Positions 56,401-63,430 of a stretch of 64,000 nucleotides of DNA are shown one piece after another. Made by a program: the position numbers and the translations under genes. The stretch spans positions 30,489,541-30,553,540 of the forward strand of contig BTRK01000004.1 in NCBI GenBank assembly GCA_036245805.1. The letters run 5' to 3'. Source of the stretch: Pristionchus mayeri (lineage: Eukaryota > Nematoda > Chromadorea > Rhabditida > Neodiplogasteridae). The notes beneath the pieces were generated by a model. It had not been told where the DNA came from and did no database searches. It saw only the letters and a program-made list of their open reading frames with translations. The first letter of the stretch is position 1. Every line of letters begins with the position of its first letter.

Positions 56401-57804
56401 AACATCGATTCCAACCCAAGGGACAGAAGGTCAGCAATGAACATTTTCATTATATTTCAAACCAAGGTAATCATAAGTTTTACGTCGGAAATGATAAGAA
56501 TGGGATATAACTGAGAGAATGCAGAAACACCCTATCGAATACACTTGCACAACAGTGTGGAAGGGATTTGAATGATCACCTCCAGGTGGCCATCGTCACA
56601 GCTACAATCGGGACGATCGTCGCCGTGCTCATCGTCGTCGTCATCATCATCTTCATGATCAACTTCAGGACGAACAGAGTCATCGACTCGGCTGAGAAGG
56701 TGCACACAGGATTTATTCTTTTCTTTGTATTCCACTCATCATAGTCCAGCAAAAGTAACCAAAAATTAATAAAAGCATCTAAATAGTGGCACACCTGCGA
56801 GAATCCTTATTGTAATGGAAATAAGATAACCAGTTGACAATGCAGGGTGCTGGCCTCGGGGCTCCTCTCGGTCTGCGTGGAGCGGGTCCACTGGCGAGCA
56901 TGGGAGGAGGACCCGTCGGAAGTTAGTTTCGGCTTCCATTGGTCTTCTTTTGTTCTCGATTTGCAACGATTCTATTTTGAAGAAGGGTATAAAAATTAGT
57001 CCTTTCATTGAATTTAGGCAGCACTGGGAACACGTTCGCAGGACTGGGCGGACCGAACTTCTTGATGGGAACCAGAGGTTCGCAATTCCGAAATTGAACG
57101 CAATTTCCCTCTTTTGTTTATGAAAAAATCGTTAAAATTCGTTAACGAACGCAGGTTTTTCAAGAAGATGGCATATGAATCTATCCACATTTCAGATGCG
57201 CCTCGTCCCATCGGATACTACTACGAAGACGACGACGACTACGACATGAAGAATATGTACGTGGGAGAGGGAGGAACCAACATCGCCGGATACCTTGAAG
57301 TGAGCAACGATTCTCAGTGCGACTAAGATGTTGTTCAAAAGCTGGCTTCTGTCCAAACCTATCGAGATTTGATAACAATCAATATTCTTCAGAATGGAGG
57401 TCGAGGCGAGCGCGAGAGCTCATCCTCCTCGTCCACTGCAGCACTGAATCCGGATATTGAGAGGAGGTGAGTCCATCTCTTTCTATGGAGAAAAGTAGAA
57501 ACTGAATTTGCAGACGCCGTATACAGCAGCAGCACATGTACCGACCCTCACAGCAGGCGGAGAGAGACGGAGCGTCCACTATCGGTACGTATTTGAACGC
57601 AAATTGTAATTTGATAGCACAAAAAATGGGTAGGTTCCCTCTTGGCAATGACAGTTTTAATAATTATCAGAGAAATACCATTTTGATTGTCGGAAAATTG
57701 TGAGAAGACCAGAATAAAAATGTCAGTTTTCAGACGCGCATTCGCCTCCCTCTCGTCGAATCTCAACAGCGACGACGAATGTCGACGATCGATCGCCCTT
57801 GTAG
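19634..57804 (+). CDS. Giant single-pass membrane protein, Uninflatable-like, 121 exons
   Basis: Spliced by hand through 121 exons; every junction keeps phase and the total is 10,851 nt, giving 3,616 residues and TAG at 57802-57804. Order: signal peptide, C-type lectin domain, LDLa, 3 CUB, 4 sushi (CCP), EGF, discoidin-like region, EGF, further sushi, F5/8C, 2 HYR, sushi, unknown X, GCC2/GCC3, 14 EGF, laminin-G/pentraxin-like, HYR, sushi, second X, GCC2/GCC3, EGFs, transmembrane helix near residues 3428-3455, about 155-residue cytoplasmic tail. The order and length match Drosophila Uninflatable (apical epithelial membrane protein needed for tracheal inflation and linked to Notch signalling); I recall C. 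elegans C54G4.4 as a counterpart. Probable role: apical surface or matrix adhesion in epithelia. Exon coordinates are in the block entries below. Individual junctions may be off by a few bases. Confidence 0.85.
20744..20842 (+). other. Exon 5: LDL-receptor class A domain
   Basis: A single exon carrying one complete LDLa (residues 177-209): [24 protein letters not shown]. Six cysteines and the acidic calcium ligands are intact. Confidence 0.92.
22211..22282 (+). tRNA. Initiator tRNA-Met (CAT), intronic
   Basis: 72-nt gene. AGCAGCG pairs with CGCTGCT in the acceptor stem, and GCTGGGCCCATAACCCAGA is the eukaryotic initiator anticodon arm with CAT. The T arm has the initiator-type GATCGAAAC in place of TTCGA, the hallmark of eukaryotic iMet. 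No intron. A TTTT stretch at 22286-22289 would end Pol III transcription. It sits on the same strand inside the intron between exons 10 and 11 of the giant gene. Confidence 0.95.
23033..23929. mobile_element. Non-autonomous mariner-type element, 897 bp
   Basis: Ends are TCAGGTTGGTCCATAAGTTT and its complement finishing CCAACCTAA, flanked by TA on both sides, as for mariner insertions. No transposase frame survives; a 62-codon minus frame shows no transposase motif. Located in the intron after exon 13 of the giant gene. Confidence 0.85.
24470..26207 (+). other. Exons 16-23: four sushi (CCP) domains
   Basis: Exons 24470-24537, 24593-24707, 25010-25091, 25159-25259, 25431-25545, 25591-25658, 25829-25953, 26128-26207 (residues 569-820). 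Each has the sushi pattern: Cys, then a YxC or xxC core ([40 protein letters not shown]), then GxW before the final Cys ([30 protein letters not shown]). The last runs into [10 protein letters not shown], the start of a calcium-binding EGF. Confidence 0.88.
26288..27725 (+). other. Exons 24-31: EGF, discoidin-like region, EGF
   Basis: Exons 26288-26370, 26474-26551, 26658-26776, 26851-26931, 27054-27119, 27184-27275, 27440-27506, 27637-27725 (residues 820-1044). The EGF reads [19 protein letters not shown]. Then GCPAPSS to [12 protein letters not shown], about 130 residues of beta-rich sequence bracketed by cysteines, resembles a galactose-binding/discoidin fold. [20 protein letters not shown] with HTCSCKDGFDL is a calcium-binding EGF. 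Confidence 0.75.
27851..29371 (+). other. Exons 32-39: further sushi domains
   Basis: Exons 27851-27980, 28049-28118, 28231-28350, 28464-28541, 28661-28749, 28919-28984, 29028-29088, 29266-29371 (residues 1045-1285). Sushi cores: [10 protein letters not shown] with [20 protein letters not shown] with [20 protein letters not shown]. The unit on exons 34-35 is atypical: VHCTQQSRP then QCIYDPREG, without GxW. Confidence 0.78.
29475..30577 (+). other. Exons 40-45: coagulation factor 5/8 C-type (discoidin) domain
   Basis: Exons 29475-29620, 29763-29857, 30035-30137, 30182-30266, 30343-30431, 30506-30577 (residues 1285-1481). Starts [20 protein letters not shown], then [38 protein letters not shown], and ends [27 protein letters not shown]. 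These are the usual F5/8C signature positions. Such domains bind lipids, sugars or receptors at cell surfaces. Confidence 0.85.
30689..32057 (+). other. Exons 46-54: two HYR domains and a sushi domain
   Basis: Exons 30689-30763, 30862-30927, 31051-31117, 31312-31382, 31427-31543, 31620-31680, 31726-31790, 31873-31938, 31985-32057 (residues 1482-1701). HYR1 spans from FLDCPIQV (exon 45) to [16 protein letters not shown]2 spans [10 protein letters not shown] to [15 protein letters not shown]. The D-x-A-GN-x-A-x-C endings are diagnostic of hyalin repeats. The sushi ends [18 protein letters not shown]. Confidence 0.85.
32690..34323. mobile_element. Non-autonomous hAT-type element, 1.63 kb, 8-bp target duplication
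   Basis: Flanked by the identical 8-mer CTAATGAG at 32682-32689 and 34324-34331. Terminal repeats are TAGGGATGACAATTCAA and its complement, typical of hAT ends (YAGGG). Subterminal regions on both sides carry a hairpin ATCCTCCTTCAAGGAT/ATCCTTGAAGGAGGAT and GATTTGCAT-type words in mirrored order. No transposase. Lies in the intron between exons 56 and 57 of the giant gene. Confidence 0.9.
33176..33244 (-). repeat. tRNA-like sequence inside the hAT element
   Basis: The minus strand reads GGCCGACTGGCTAAAGCAGT (A-box-like) and GATGGTTCGATTCCCATC (B-box-like with the T-loop core TTCGATT). The T stem mispairs and no clean acceptor stem forms, so it is a tRNA-derived relic and not a functional tRNA. 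Confidence 0.45.
37606..42754 (-). CDS. Four-helix membrane protein nested in an intron, nine exons
   Basis: Exons on the minus strand, 5' to 3': 42475-42754, 41999-42120, 41853-41929, 38630-38722, 38517-38568, 38325-38414, 37987-38056, 37711-37826, 37606-37659. All join in phase: 954 nt, 317 residues, TGA at 37606. The N-terminus is Ser/Pro/Ala-rich with CTCASC; then a cysteine cluster [17 protein letters not shown] (possible palmitoylation or membrane edge); then four hydrophobic segments: [79 protein letters not shown]. Short C-tail with [11 protein letters not shown]. Tetraspan architecture like MARVEL/LAPTM-type proteins; family not recognised. ATG chosen because no upstream in-frame ATG exists before the acceptor at 42802. 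Confidence 0.8.
38967..40841. mobile_element. Palindromic fold-back element, copy 1 (1,875 bp)
   Basis: Ends are CACGCGTCTTCTGAGAG and CTCTCAGAAGACGCGTG, flanked by TTAT at 38963-38966 and 40842-40845. The two halves are inverted copies of about 865 bp around a spacer of about 140 bp (39826-39968). No coding capacity seen. It lies in the third intron of the nested minus-strand gene, which is itself in an intron of the giant gene. Confidence 0.92.
40846..41852. other. Intron of the nested gene, no further gene seen
   Basis: About 1 kb between the palindromic element and exon 3 of the nested gene. CT-rich simple tract at about 41590-41620. Open frames here show no domain and no splice partners. 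Confidence 0.45.
42801..42812 (-). promoter_or_regulatory. Likely trans-splice acceptor of the nested gene
   Basis: Minus strand TCATCATTTCAG ends at 42802, 47 nt before the ATG at 42754, with no stop or ATG in between. The sequence further upstream is pyrimidine-rich on this strand. Confidence 0.4.
42813..44100 (-). promoter_or_regulatory. Pyrimidine-rich (minus strand) upstream region of the nested gene
   Basis: About 1.3 kb that is strikingly purine-rich on the plus strand, hence pyrimidine-rich on the sense strand of the nested gene. Contains GAGAG runs. Frames of 80-120 codons open on either strand are compositional. Presumed promoter and leader by position. Confidence 0.35.
44951..46826. 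mobile_element. Palindromic fold-back element, copy 2 (1,876 bp)
   Basis: Nearly identical to copy 1 and in the same orientation, with ends CACGCGTCTTCTGAGAG and CTCTCAGAAGATGCGTG, flanked by TTAA at 44947-44950 and 46827-46830. Small differences include loss of TGCC in the spacer and retention of TTGCTC near the right end. In the intron between exons 74 and 75 of the giant gene, ending 24 nt before the next exon. Confidence 0.92.
48175..49415. mobile_element. Full-length mariner element with intact-looking transposase
   Basis: 1,241 bp with 27-bp inverted ends TTGGGGTGTCCGGAAAGTTC(GTATAAT), flanked by TA at 48173-48174 and 49416-49417, the classical mariner target. Encodes an uninterrupted transposase on the minus strand. 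Inserted in the intron between exons 80 and 81 of the giant gene. Confidence 0.96.
48271..49266 (-). CDS. Mariner transposase, 331 aa
   Basis: DDE/D enzyme that cuts and pastes the element at TA sites. The N-terminal helix-turn-helix region includes [21 protein letters not shown] and a GRPPS linker; [17 protein letters not shown] carries the first catalytic Asp; [12 protein letters not shown] the second; [13 protein letters not shown] the third. Thirty-four residues separate the last two (D34D), the mariner signature. Length is close to the usual 340-350 and there are no stops or frameshifts, so activity is possible. A second ATG, four codons in, is an alternative start. Confidence 0.95.
   Translation of the reverse strand: MILVMDSHLYLRAVLLHYYRLGRSVKEAHSALAQSEGADAPSIPFCYKWFSRFKKGEFGLDDQPRSGRPPSLDQPLVLRTLKRKPMASVRELKKDTGTPRSTVSDILHRSGKKPKLPQVIPHDLSPEQLKNRVQVCWELLHRRSNLRWVNSIIATDEKWITYDNSVRRLQWVDADEKPTPVPKKEEHGKKELLCFFFSVLGPIYWEILAPGTSVNADLFSEQLEDVAIRVPPRLLNQGKILLLMDNARPHRAKMTQMKMDKLKIERIPHPPYSPDLSPCDYHCFRSLSDFCKGKKFKNRDEVVRAFVNWAVSKKPAFWKRGIETLPNRGVR
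50036..51158 (+). other. Exons 84-89: laminin-G/pentraxin-like domain
   Basis: Exons 50036-50140, 50257-50324, 50370-50458, 50586-50641, 50737-50837, 51020-51158 (residues 2560-2745). [83 protein letters not shown] and a closing GDCTGAP follow the concanavalin-like fold seen in laminin-G and pentraxins. The fold is clear; which of the two families is less so. Confidence 0.8.
50863..50883. repeat. Isolated copy of the AAAAGTTC-GAACTTTT palindrome
   Basis: GAAAAGTTCACGAACTTTTT in the intron between exons 88 and 89, identical at its core to the units of the 32-bp array at 62824-62939. Confidence 0.6.
51302..54270 (+). other. Exons 90-102: third HYR, sushi, unknown domain X2
   Basis: Exons 51302-51430, 51574-51633, 51775-51861, 52005-52070, 52140-52232, 52299-52378, 52427-52489, 52595-52669, 52736-52807, 52901-53009, 53114-53208, 53294-53390, 54177-54270 (residues 2746-3118). 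[13 protein letters not shown] to [14 protein letters not shown]. Sushi: [19 protein letters not shown] to YTCAADGIWRP. X2 is about 181 residues on exons 97-102 with a basic stretch [17 protein letters not shown] that could be a furin-type cleavage site, and ends [14 protein letters not shown] just before GCC2/3. The last intron holds a mariner relic. Confidence 0.72.
53402..54144. mobile_element. Degraded mariner element, 743 bp
   Basis: Ends are TTAGGTTGGCGGGAAAGTCT and its complement, flanked by TA at 53400-53401 and 54145-54146. The minus strand keeps broken transposase pieces, including a helix-turn-helix region ([20 protein letters not shown]) and [11 protein letters not shown], where the first catalytic Asp of (T)DEKW is now Asn. 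The C-terminal catalytic half is missing. In the intron between exons 101 and 102 of the giant gene. Confidence 0.88.
54404..56429 (+). other. Exons 103-114: second GCC2/GCC3 set and membrane-proximal EGFs
   Basis: Exons 54404-54491, 54628-54701, 54807-54889, 54959-55058, 55225-55320, 55402-55489, 55578-55675, 55804-55851, 55940-56015, 56081-56121, 56184-56237, 56351-56429 (residues 3119-3427). Repeats such as [38 protein letters not shown] and [21 protein letters not shown], then EGF-like [17 protein letters not shown] with [12 protein letters not shown] and [12 protein letters not shown] with [12 protein letters not shown]. Confidence 0.82.
56586..57804 (+). other. Exons 115-121: transmembrane helix and cytoplasmic tail
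   Basis: Exons 56586-56699, 56846-56921, 57018-57077, 57196-57299, 57393-57466, 57514-57584, 57734-57804. Exon 115 carries the helix [15 protein letters not shown] followed by NFRTNR (stop-transfer). The tail is Gly-rich ([20 protein letters not shown]), then acidic with [10 protein letters not shown], then a polyserine stretch, polar and basic [10 protein letters not shown], ending [10 protein letters not shown]. No kinase or phosphatase domain; the tyrosines could be docking sites (inference). Confidence 0.85.
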
Positions 57805-58756
57805 ATCATAATAATCGATCGATAATTGTTCGCTTCTCTCTCCCCTCTCTCTCTCTCTTAGCCCGTGTGATTTCTTTCCTACTTACGCAATGCATATCAG
57901 CAAGTATCGTCTTTCTACGCCTCCCCTCTCTACGAGTAACTGCATGTGTGTGATATTTATGAAATGATTTTTAAATTATTATTTTCGCCATGCTTGTTCC
58001 CATTTTTTTCGCCATTAATACTGCGCAAATTTTGATTGATTTTGTTACATTCCGTGATAGAAATGCTCAAAAGAATCGTGCCAACTATGTTTGTACCTAT
58101 TGATAAATTATCATATTTCATAATCGTGCTTGGTTTCCGTCGTATTATTGCGAAGACATTCTATCTACTTATAATATTATACATGTTTCTATGCAAACAA
58201 TGCTCATGTTGATATTGAATAGAAGAGACGAACTCTTGTCACAAGCGACAGGATGGAAATTTCATTTATTTTGTTGCTTAATTGTGATAACAAGCTCCCA
58301 AGGGAGTCGCAAGGGGATCCCCTTCTCGACAGCGCGAATATCTCTTTCCATCACAACGTTCCTCATCTGCTTGGACACGACGATTCTATCCAACGAAGCA
58401 GCTCGAGACCCTTCTTGGGCATTGGGAGACACCTTCATAATGATCAGAAATCCTCTAAAGTTTTGTTTTTGCATTTTTAATTGCTTGTCTTTCAGGAATT
58501 TTGCGTATGCAATGCAAGGAAGGTAGATTCATGCTCGACCACCGAGGTGCAGGTGTTTTGGCGACTACGGTTGTAAGAAAACGCCCACAATCTCCTGATT
58601 TATTCCGATATAACATATATAGCGGCTATGTATTCCCTGTTCTGCAGTAAAATTTGCACTAAAAAAAATTAACTTTGGAAACTAATTTAAAAAATTAAGA
58701 ACACTTTTATTTCCTTTTTGCATGGTTCGAAGTCCGGCAAATCCAAGAAAAAATTA
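57805..58756. other. 3' UTR of the giant gene and intergenic sequence
   Basis: CT-rich just after the stop, then AT-rich. I see no clear polyadenylation signal to fix the transcript end. Contains the weak minus-strand exon candidate at 58262-58474. Confidence 0.4.
58262..58474 (-). CDS. Coding-like open segment, product unknown
   Basis: Open frame of about 70 codons ending in TGA. It includes SRAASLDRIVVSKQMRNVVM and GIPLRLPWELVITIKQQNK, with balanced codon usage unlike the AT-rich flanks. No splice partner or domain found; it may be a terminal exon relic. Confidence 0.2.
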   Translation of the reverse strand: MQKQNFRGFLIIMKVSPNAQEGSRAASLDRIVVSKQMRNVVMERDIRAVEKGIPLRLPWELVITIKQQNK

Positions 58757-59883
58757 GAAATCTCATATCACGCCTCTCATGAGAGAATCGAGCTGGGAAT
58801 GGGAATGGGGAAAAAAAAAAAAGCTGTTCTAATCATTTTTGGCCATCCTAAGGCATGCCTGAAAGGCCCCCAACGTATTAGTTTGCATACTTCATTTTGA
58901 AGCTCCCTGCAGCAGGTCGCACTTCGGCAGCTTCTACTTTGAGAGCGATTTTCTCCTTTCTGGTTGAAGATACCCTAAAATCAACCTCTGAGTGACCCCG
59001 GCTCATTTTTCGAGTTCTATCGATCGGGATGTTTTATATCCCGTAAAAATTAGTTTGAACCGAGCTACACATCAGGCTACTTTTCTCAAAAATGTAGGCA
59101 AAGGAGCAGGAATAAACTTCACAGTGTGTGCAGCTCAGCAAGGGCTATCGAAAATGTGCAGCTCAGCAAGGGCTATCGAATAATAATTTGAAATCATTTC
59201 ATTGCACACCTCACCGTGCAATTTTGAGCGCGCGGGGTGAAATGATTTGCTGAGCTGCACATTTTCGATAGCCCTTGCTGAGCTGCACACACTGTGAAAT
59301 TTATTCCTGCTCCTTTGCCTACATTTTTGAGAAAAGTAGCCTGATGTGTAGCTCGGTTCAAACTAATTTTTACGGAATATGAAACATCCCGATCGATACA
59401 GCTCGAAAAATGAGCCGGGGTCACTAAGAGGTTGATTTTCGGGAATCTTCAACCAGAAAGGAGAAAATCGCTCTCAAAGTAGAAGCTGCCGAAATGCGAC
59501 CTGCTGCAGGGAGCTTCAAAATGAAGTATGCAAACTAATACGTTGGGGGCCTTTCAGGCATGCCTTAGAAACGTAAAAAAACGTAAGTTGAGGCATCCAA
59601 GCAAGGCTGGTTTGCCACTACCGCGCCAATTCTGCGTTCAGTCTGTCCTGAGGTTATCAGCGACCTATGCGTGAGGCTACCGCCCGTGTTGTGTGCACGT
59701 GGTGGGGGATTTCTGACCTATTTCTTAACCCCCGTGGTCTGGGTGGATCTGCACGCGAGGGGGGTCGAACTCATGACTTAGGATGGCCAAAAACGATTAG
59801 AACAGCTTTGGGGATTTTCTCCCCATTCCCAAGAATGGGGATTCTAGCTCGATTTTCTCATGATAGGCGTGATATCTGGGATA
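58757..59883. mobile_element. Fold-back element with interrupted right arm, ~1.1 kb
   Basis: The outer ends AGAAATCTCATATCACGCC... and ...GGCGTGATATCT are inverse. The arms continue through ATCGAGCT, GGGAATGGG, TTTTTGGCCATCCTAAG, then CAACGTATTAGTTTGCATAC and on to a centre near 59190. The right arm is broken by about 210 nt (59571-59779) absent from the left arm. In the centre GTGCAGCTCAGCAAGGGCTA occurs as a short direct repeat. No coding frame. Confidence 0.8.
59571..59779 (-). mobile_element. Insertion inside the fold-back arm, possibly SINE-like
   Basis: About 210 nt of GC-richer sequence interrupting the palindrome. On the minus strand it has GAGTTCGACCCCCCTCGCG, close to a Pol III B box (GGTTCGANNCC). 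No clear A box, so SINE origin is only a suggestion. Confidence 0.4.
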
Positions 59884-60347
59884 ACATAATACCATAGAAT
59901 GTTTGATTGAAAAATAATGAAAATTATAATTTGATTACATTCGGTACTCGTGAACAAATAATAGTAGACAATTTTCACATGATTTTTACTAATTTCATAC
60001 GAGATATGCGTGGTATATTAGAATAGACCGAAAACAGAATAGTTTCCCTAAAGCATTCTCGGTTGATTGTTTTGCCGCACGTCGACTGTGCGAAAGATTA
60101 TAAAAATAGACCGTCCATGGCATATAAAACTATTCGTAACGAATATTCCGAACAAGAGTATCTCGTTTCCGAGCAGAACATTTTTCACAACTTGAATTCG
60201 AAAGGAAATTCCACCCCATCCTTCCCGTCGATTGTGATTACACTACATAGGCGAATAGTTTTTCTATTTGGTGTTCGTGAAAATTCGACTTTTTCATCGC
60301 CATTTCAATCCGCATCTTCATAAATCACGCACTTTTCCGGTTCTGAA
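59884..60347. other. Intergenic, upstream of the GPCR gene
   Basis: About 460 nt of AT-rich sequence. An 86-codon plus frame (60063-60323) has no domain or splice support. Presumed promoter region of the receptor gene by position. Confidence 0.4.
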
Positions 60348-61945
60348 ATGGTTAGCCAATTGGAGTGCTTCAATCGGATATTTTATGGTTGGAACAAACT
60401 ATTTCCGAAAAAATATTTCCATTTTCAGCATTATCTGTTGCTTTTAATGTCATGCTCCTCATAATTATCCGATTAAGGTCTTCAAAGGTAAGGGTAGATA
60501 TGAAAAAGAACAGCGAACCTCTCAAATACTCAGGAATTGGGAATGTACAAAAATCTGCTGATCATTTTCGTTCTGAATGACCTAATCTACACAAACGTCC
60601 ATTTTGCCACAAACCCGGTAATCTATTTCATATTTATTTGCAATAAGAAAACAACATTTAATTTCAAGATTGTATCGATCCGTGGGAAAATCCACTTTCT
60701 GTTTTCGGAAAATTTCCCAGAAAGGTAAACGAAGTAAAGTAACGATAAGGCAACGTTTTCAGATGGGTCATTTCTGCATTTACAACCATTCATTCCCATT
60801 CTTTTCTCATTCTTTCGTTTCACTTCATTTATCGATACATCGCAGTGGCAAAGTGCATGATCCATAATTCATAATATATTCTAACATTTAGGAATCATCG
60901 TCTCTATCTATTTCGAACTGCGTGGTTTCTTTGTCTCCTCGTTTTCTGTTTAGTTCTCGAATCAATAATCTGGTTCCTCATGCTCTTTTTCCTATGGGAG
61001 ACGGAGAAGGCAACATTCGATGAACTGATTCCACAGATTGCGGACGAGTTCCTTGATCTGTCGATTGACGGAGTCGCCACTGCTCATTATTGGGTGAGTT
61101 CAGCTTTTATGATTGGACAATTCTAAAATCATGAAAAACAAGATCATGCTCGGAAGCATTGCAAATGAAAGCATGCTACACCATTTTAAATATAATATAA
61201 CATTGGAGAACGAAATAAAAAAACCCTTCAGAAGCCAGACAATTCCCTGCGATGGAAGCCCTTTTTTCGGATATCTTGGATTTTCATCCATAATGACAAT
61301 CGGTATGGGATAATCATGTACAGAGTGCAGATAATGTCGCATAAAATAATTTTTTGATTTTGCACGATTTGAGTTGGTTATTGGAAAATAATATTTCTGC
61401 AGTTCTGATCATTGTTATATTCTGTGCGGTAAATATCTTCCGCGCTCTCCGAAATAACGTGAAGAGCAAGAAAACGATCGCCCTGCAGCGTCAGTTGTTC
61501 TACACTCTTCTCATCCAGGTTAGCGAATCAAAATATTTTCTATTTTTTTATCCACCAACAGGATAATCAAGTCGTAAAGGAAGATTTTGTCAGATATCCA
61601 ACGTCCCATACATTGACCATTCAGTTCTCGGTGCCCTTCATTCTAATGTACTCGCCAGTTCTCCTTGTGATCACTCCTACTCTCTTTCACTTCTCCTACG
61701 ATTTACCCTATCGTCTAATGCCTTCATTCTTTGTTCCTTTCCCTTTCCTTGATGCACTGGTCATTCTTATTGGAGTTCGAGACTACAGGTACATAGGAAT
61801 GCATTCCTCATGTAACCATGGTGTTGAATAATGGTGTTTTATCGAGCACGAGTTTCTGCACTGCCAAATCCTGTACGTCGGGGTATGTATTTTTCTTCTG
61901 ATAGATAGCATTTATCACAGACACGCGTTTGAAAACTGTAAATAG
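60348..61945 (+). CDS. STR-superfamily seven-helix chemoreceptor (GPCR), ten exons
   Basis: Exons 60348-60387, 60429-60487, 60534-60617, 60669-60724, 60763-60852, 60892-61093, 61239-61302, 61403-61518, 61562-61788, 61921-61945; all in phase, 963 nt, 320 residues. Family landmarks in order: ALSVAFNVMLLIIIRLRSSK, ELGMYKNLLIIFVLNDLIY, HFIYRYIAVAK (end of helix 3), HYWTIPCDGSPFFGYLGF, IALQRQLFYTLLIQ (helix 6), MYSPVLLVITP, PFLDALVILIGVRDYR (helix 7). These are hallmarks of nematode STR/SRJ-type receptors, usually expressed in chemosensory neurons. The N-terminus is short (ATG only 13 codons before helix 1) and the last exon adds only eight codons. Length is slightly under the usual 330-350. Subfamily not assigned. 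Confidence 0.85.
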
Positions 61946-62324
61946 TGGTGCAATCTTGAATTGTGTCTTATTTTAACTACAGAAGTTTGGTTGAGATCGA
62001 ATCACTTTGAATTGTTTGTCAAATGACATATGTGACCTCACAGAATAAATGTGGGTCAATTTCTTGCGCTACAAATAAGTCAATTTGAGGCGTAACTATC
62101 CGCACAATTTTCACTTCAACGGCATCTTCGACAACTTGATATATTGGCAGTAACTATCATACCTCAGAAATAGTAAATGATAGAAAATAGCCGCAATAAA
62201 GATATTTTGTACCCACTATACCGAAGAACAGGATTTCAAGATACTATAAATATACAATCGTGATCACTTTCTCTTTCCCTACGACTGAAGAATTTTTAAA
62301 TAAATGGCCCCATCCAAAGGCAAA
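61946..62324. other. Intergenic, no supported gene
   Basis: AT-rich. Likely 3' UTR of the GPCR gene on one side and the tail of the small minus-strand candidate on the other. Confidence 0.4.
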
Positions 62325-62516
62325 TCATCGAGCACTGGAAGATGGTCGAGTGACCGTGGGCACGAAAATGGAAGGACGCACGATGGAAATGTGTTTTCTG
62401 AAAGTCCATTCCTTTGGAATCTCAGTGTTTCCCTACCTGAGAGAAGGGGCGAATGCGAGGAGGAAGTAGACACTCGAGAGAGCCATTACGTTGACCACGA
62501 TTAGCTGGGCCTGCAT
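62325..62516 (-). CDS. Possible small secreted peptide, two exons
   Basis: Exon 62437-62516 starts with ATG and reads a hydrophobic signal-like sequence, LIVVNVMALSSVYFLLAFAP. A 39-nt intron (GTAGGG...TTTCAG) joins it in phase to exon 62325-62397, which reads RKHISIVRPSIFVPTVTRPS and a few more residues before TGA. In all 153 nt, 50 residues. The mature peptide would be about 25 residues, basic and without cysteines. The short intron and size make this tentative. An overlapping plus-strand 66-codon frame lacks a signal peptide or domain. Confidence 0.3.
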
Positions 62517-63430
62517 GGAATTACATGGTAGCATCACCCCTACGCACTTTTTTGAACACTGAGGAGTTTCCCAGACTGAAACCCCTTCATTATTTTATCA
62601 CTGTGCATATGAAATTTTTAGCTAGACTTAGGAGACACATGATTATCGTAGCAGCTTTATTCGAATTGCGCAGAGTTTGTGTGTGTAACGACTCACTCTG
62701 ATGGCTAGATTTGCAGCTGTTGTGAACGGGAAGAATTGGATACAGATCTGAATGGAAACATAATGACCATATTTCACCCGTATAATCAGCAATCGGCCTG
62801 TTTAATCCGTCAGAAAGTTGCGAGAAAAGTTCGCAAACTTTTCACGGAGCTCGATGAAAAGTTCACGAACTTTTCACGGAGCTCGATGAAAAGTTCACGA
62901 ACTTTTCATCCAGCTGCTTGAAAAGTTCGCGAACTTTTAACGCACCTCATTAAAAATCATCCATCTTTTTTCTCTCTCAACGTTTTGTTGGCGTTTTCTT
63001 GCCATTTTTTAACACCATTCCACTTTCTGAGCTATGTATCACTCTCTTTCCCGGGCGATGCTTCCCTTTCTCCCATTCCTGCCAGTTCGGAGAAGGACAC
63101 CCAATCTCCCGTACACGAGGCGCCACCACGTCGCCTTTTTCAGCGACAACGAGGCATTCTTCCGACAGCGATACGGTATGAATGCATTCAAATCGAATTA
63201 TTTATACGGCTCATATTATGAAAAATGAAACATGATTAATTCGTAGCAAAGTACATCGATATATGCGAATATTTTACTATCAATTCACTCATGACTCTAG
63301 AAACATGAATAATTTATATATCATTCTACAGCATGAAACCCTAGATAATAAATTCATTATGACCGTGTGATTACGGTAATTCTGAGATACGGTAGTTGAT
63401 CACTTCTTCTTCTTCGATAGCTGTATCTTC
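62517..63430. other. Intergenic with palindrome array and one exon-like stretch
   Basis: Holds the 32-bp palindrome array (62824-62939). At 63034-63175 (plus) is an open stretch reading RHHVAFFSDNEAFFRQRYG before a GTATGA donor; it looks mildly coding but has no partner exon that I can support. Confidence 0.35.
62824..62939. repeat. Four palindromes at exact 32-bp spacing
   Basis: GAAAAGTTCRCGAACTTTTC-type palindromes begin at 62824, 62856, 62888 and 62920, separated by ACGGAGCTCGAT (twice) or ATCCAGCTGCTT. The fourth core, AAAAGTTCGCGAACTTTT, is a perfect 18-bp palindrome. Another copy is at 50863-50883. Could be a minisatellite or a clustered binding site; the TTCNNGAA core recalls a heat-shock element, but the 3-nt outer spacing does not fit. 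Confidence 0.85.

Noticed and set aside
59667..59897. 76-codon plus frame in the fold-back element
   Set aside because: Spans the junction between the insertion and the arm; no domain, and composition reflects the repeat.
62824..62939. CRISPR-like array
   Set aside because: The repeats are palindromes with near-identical short spacers in a nematode genome; there are no unique spacers and no cas genes.
62824..62939. Heat-shock element cluster
   Set aside because: Only the central TTCNNGAA fits; the outer GAA-TTC spacing is three bases instead of two, so a canonical element is not supported.
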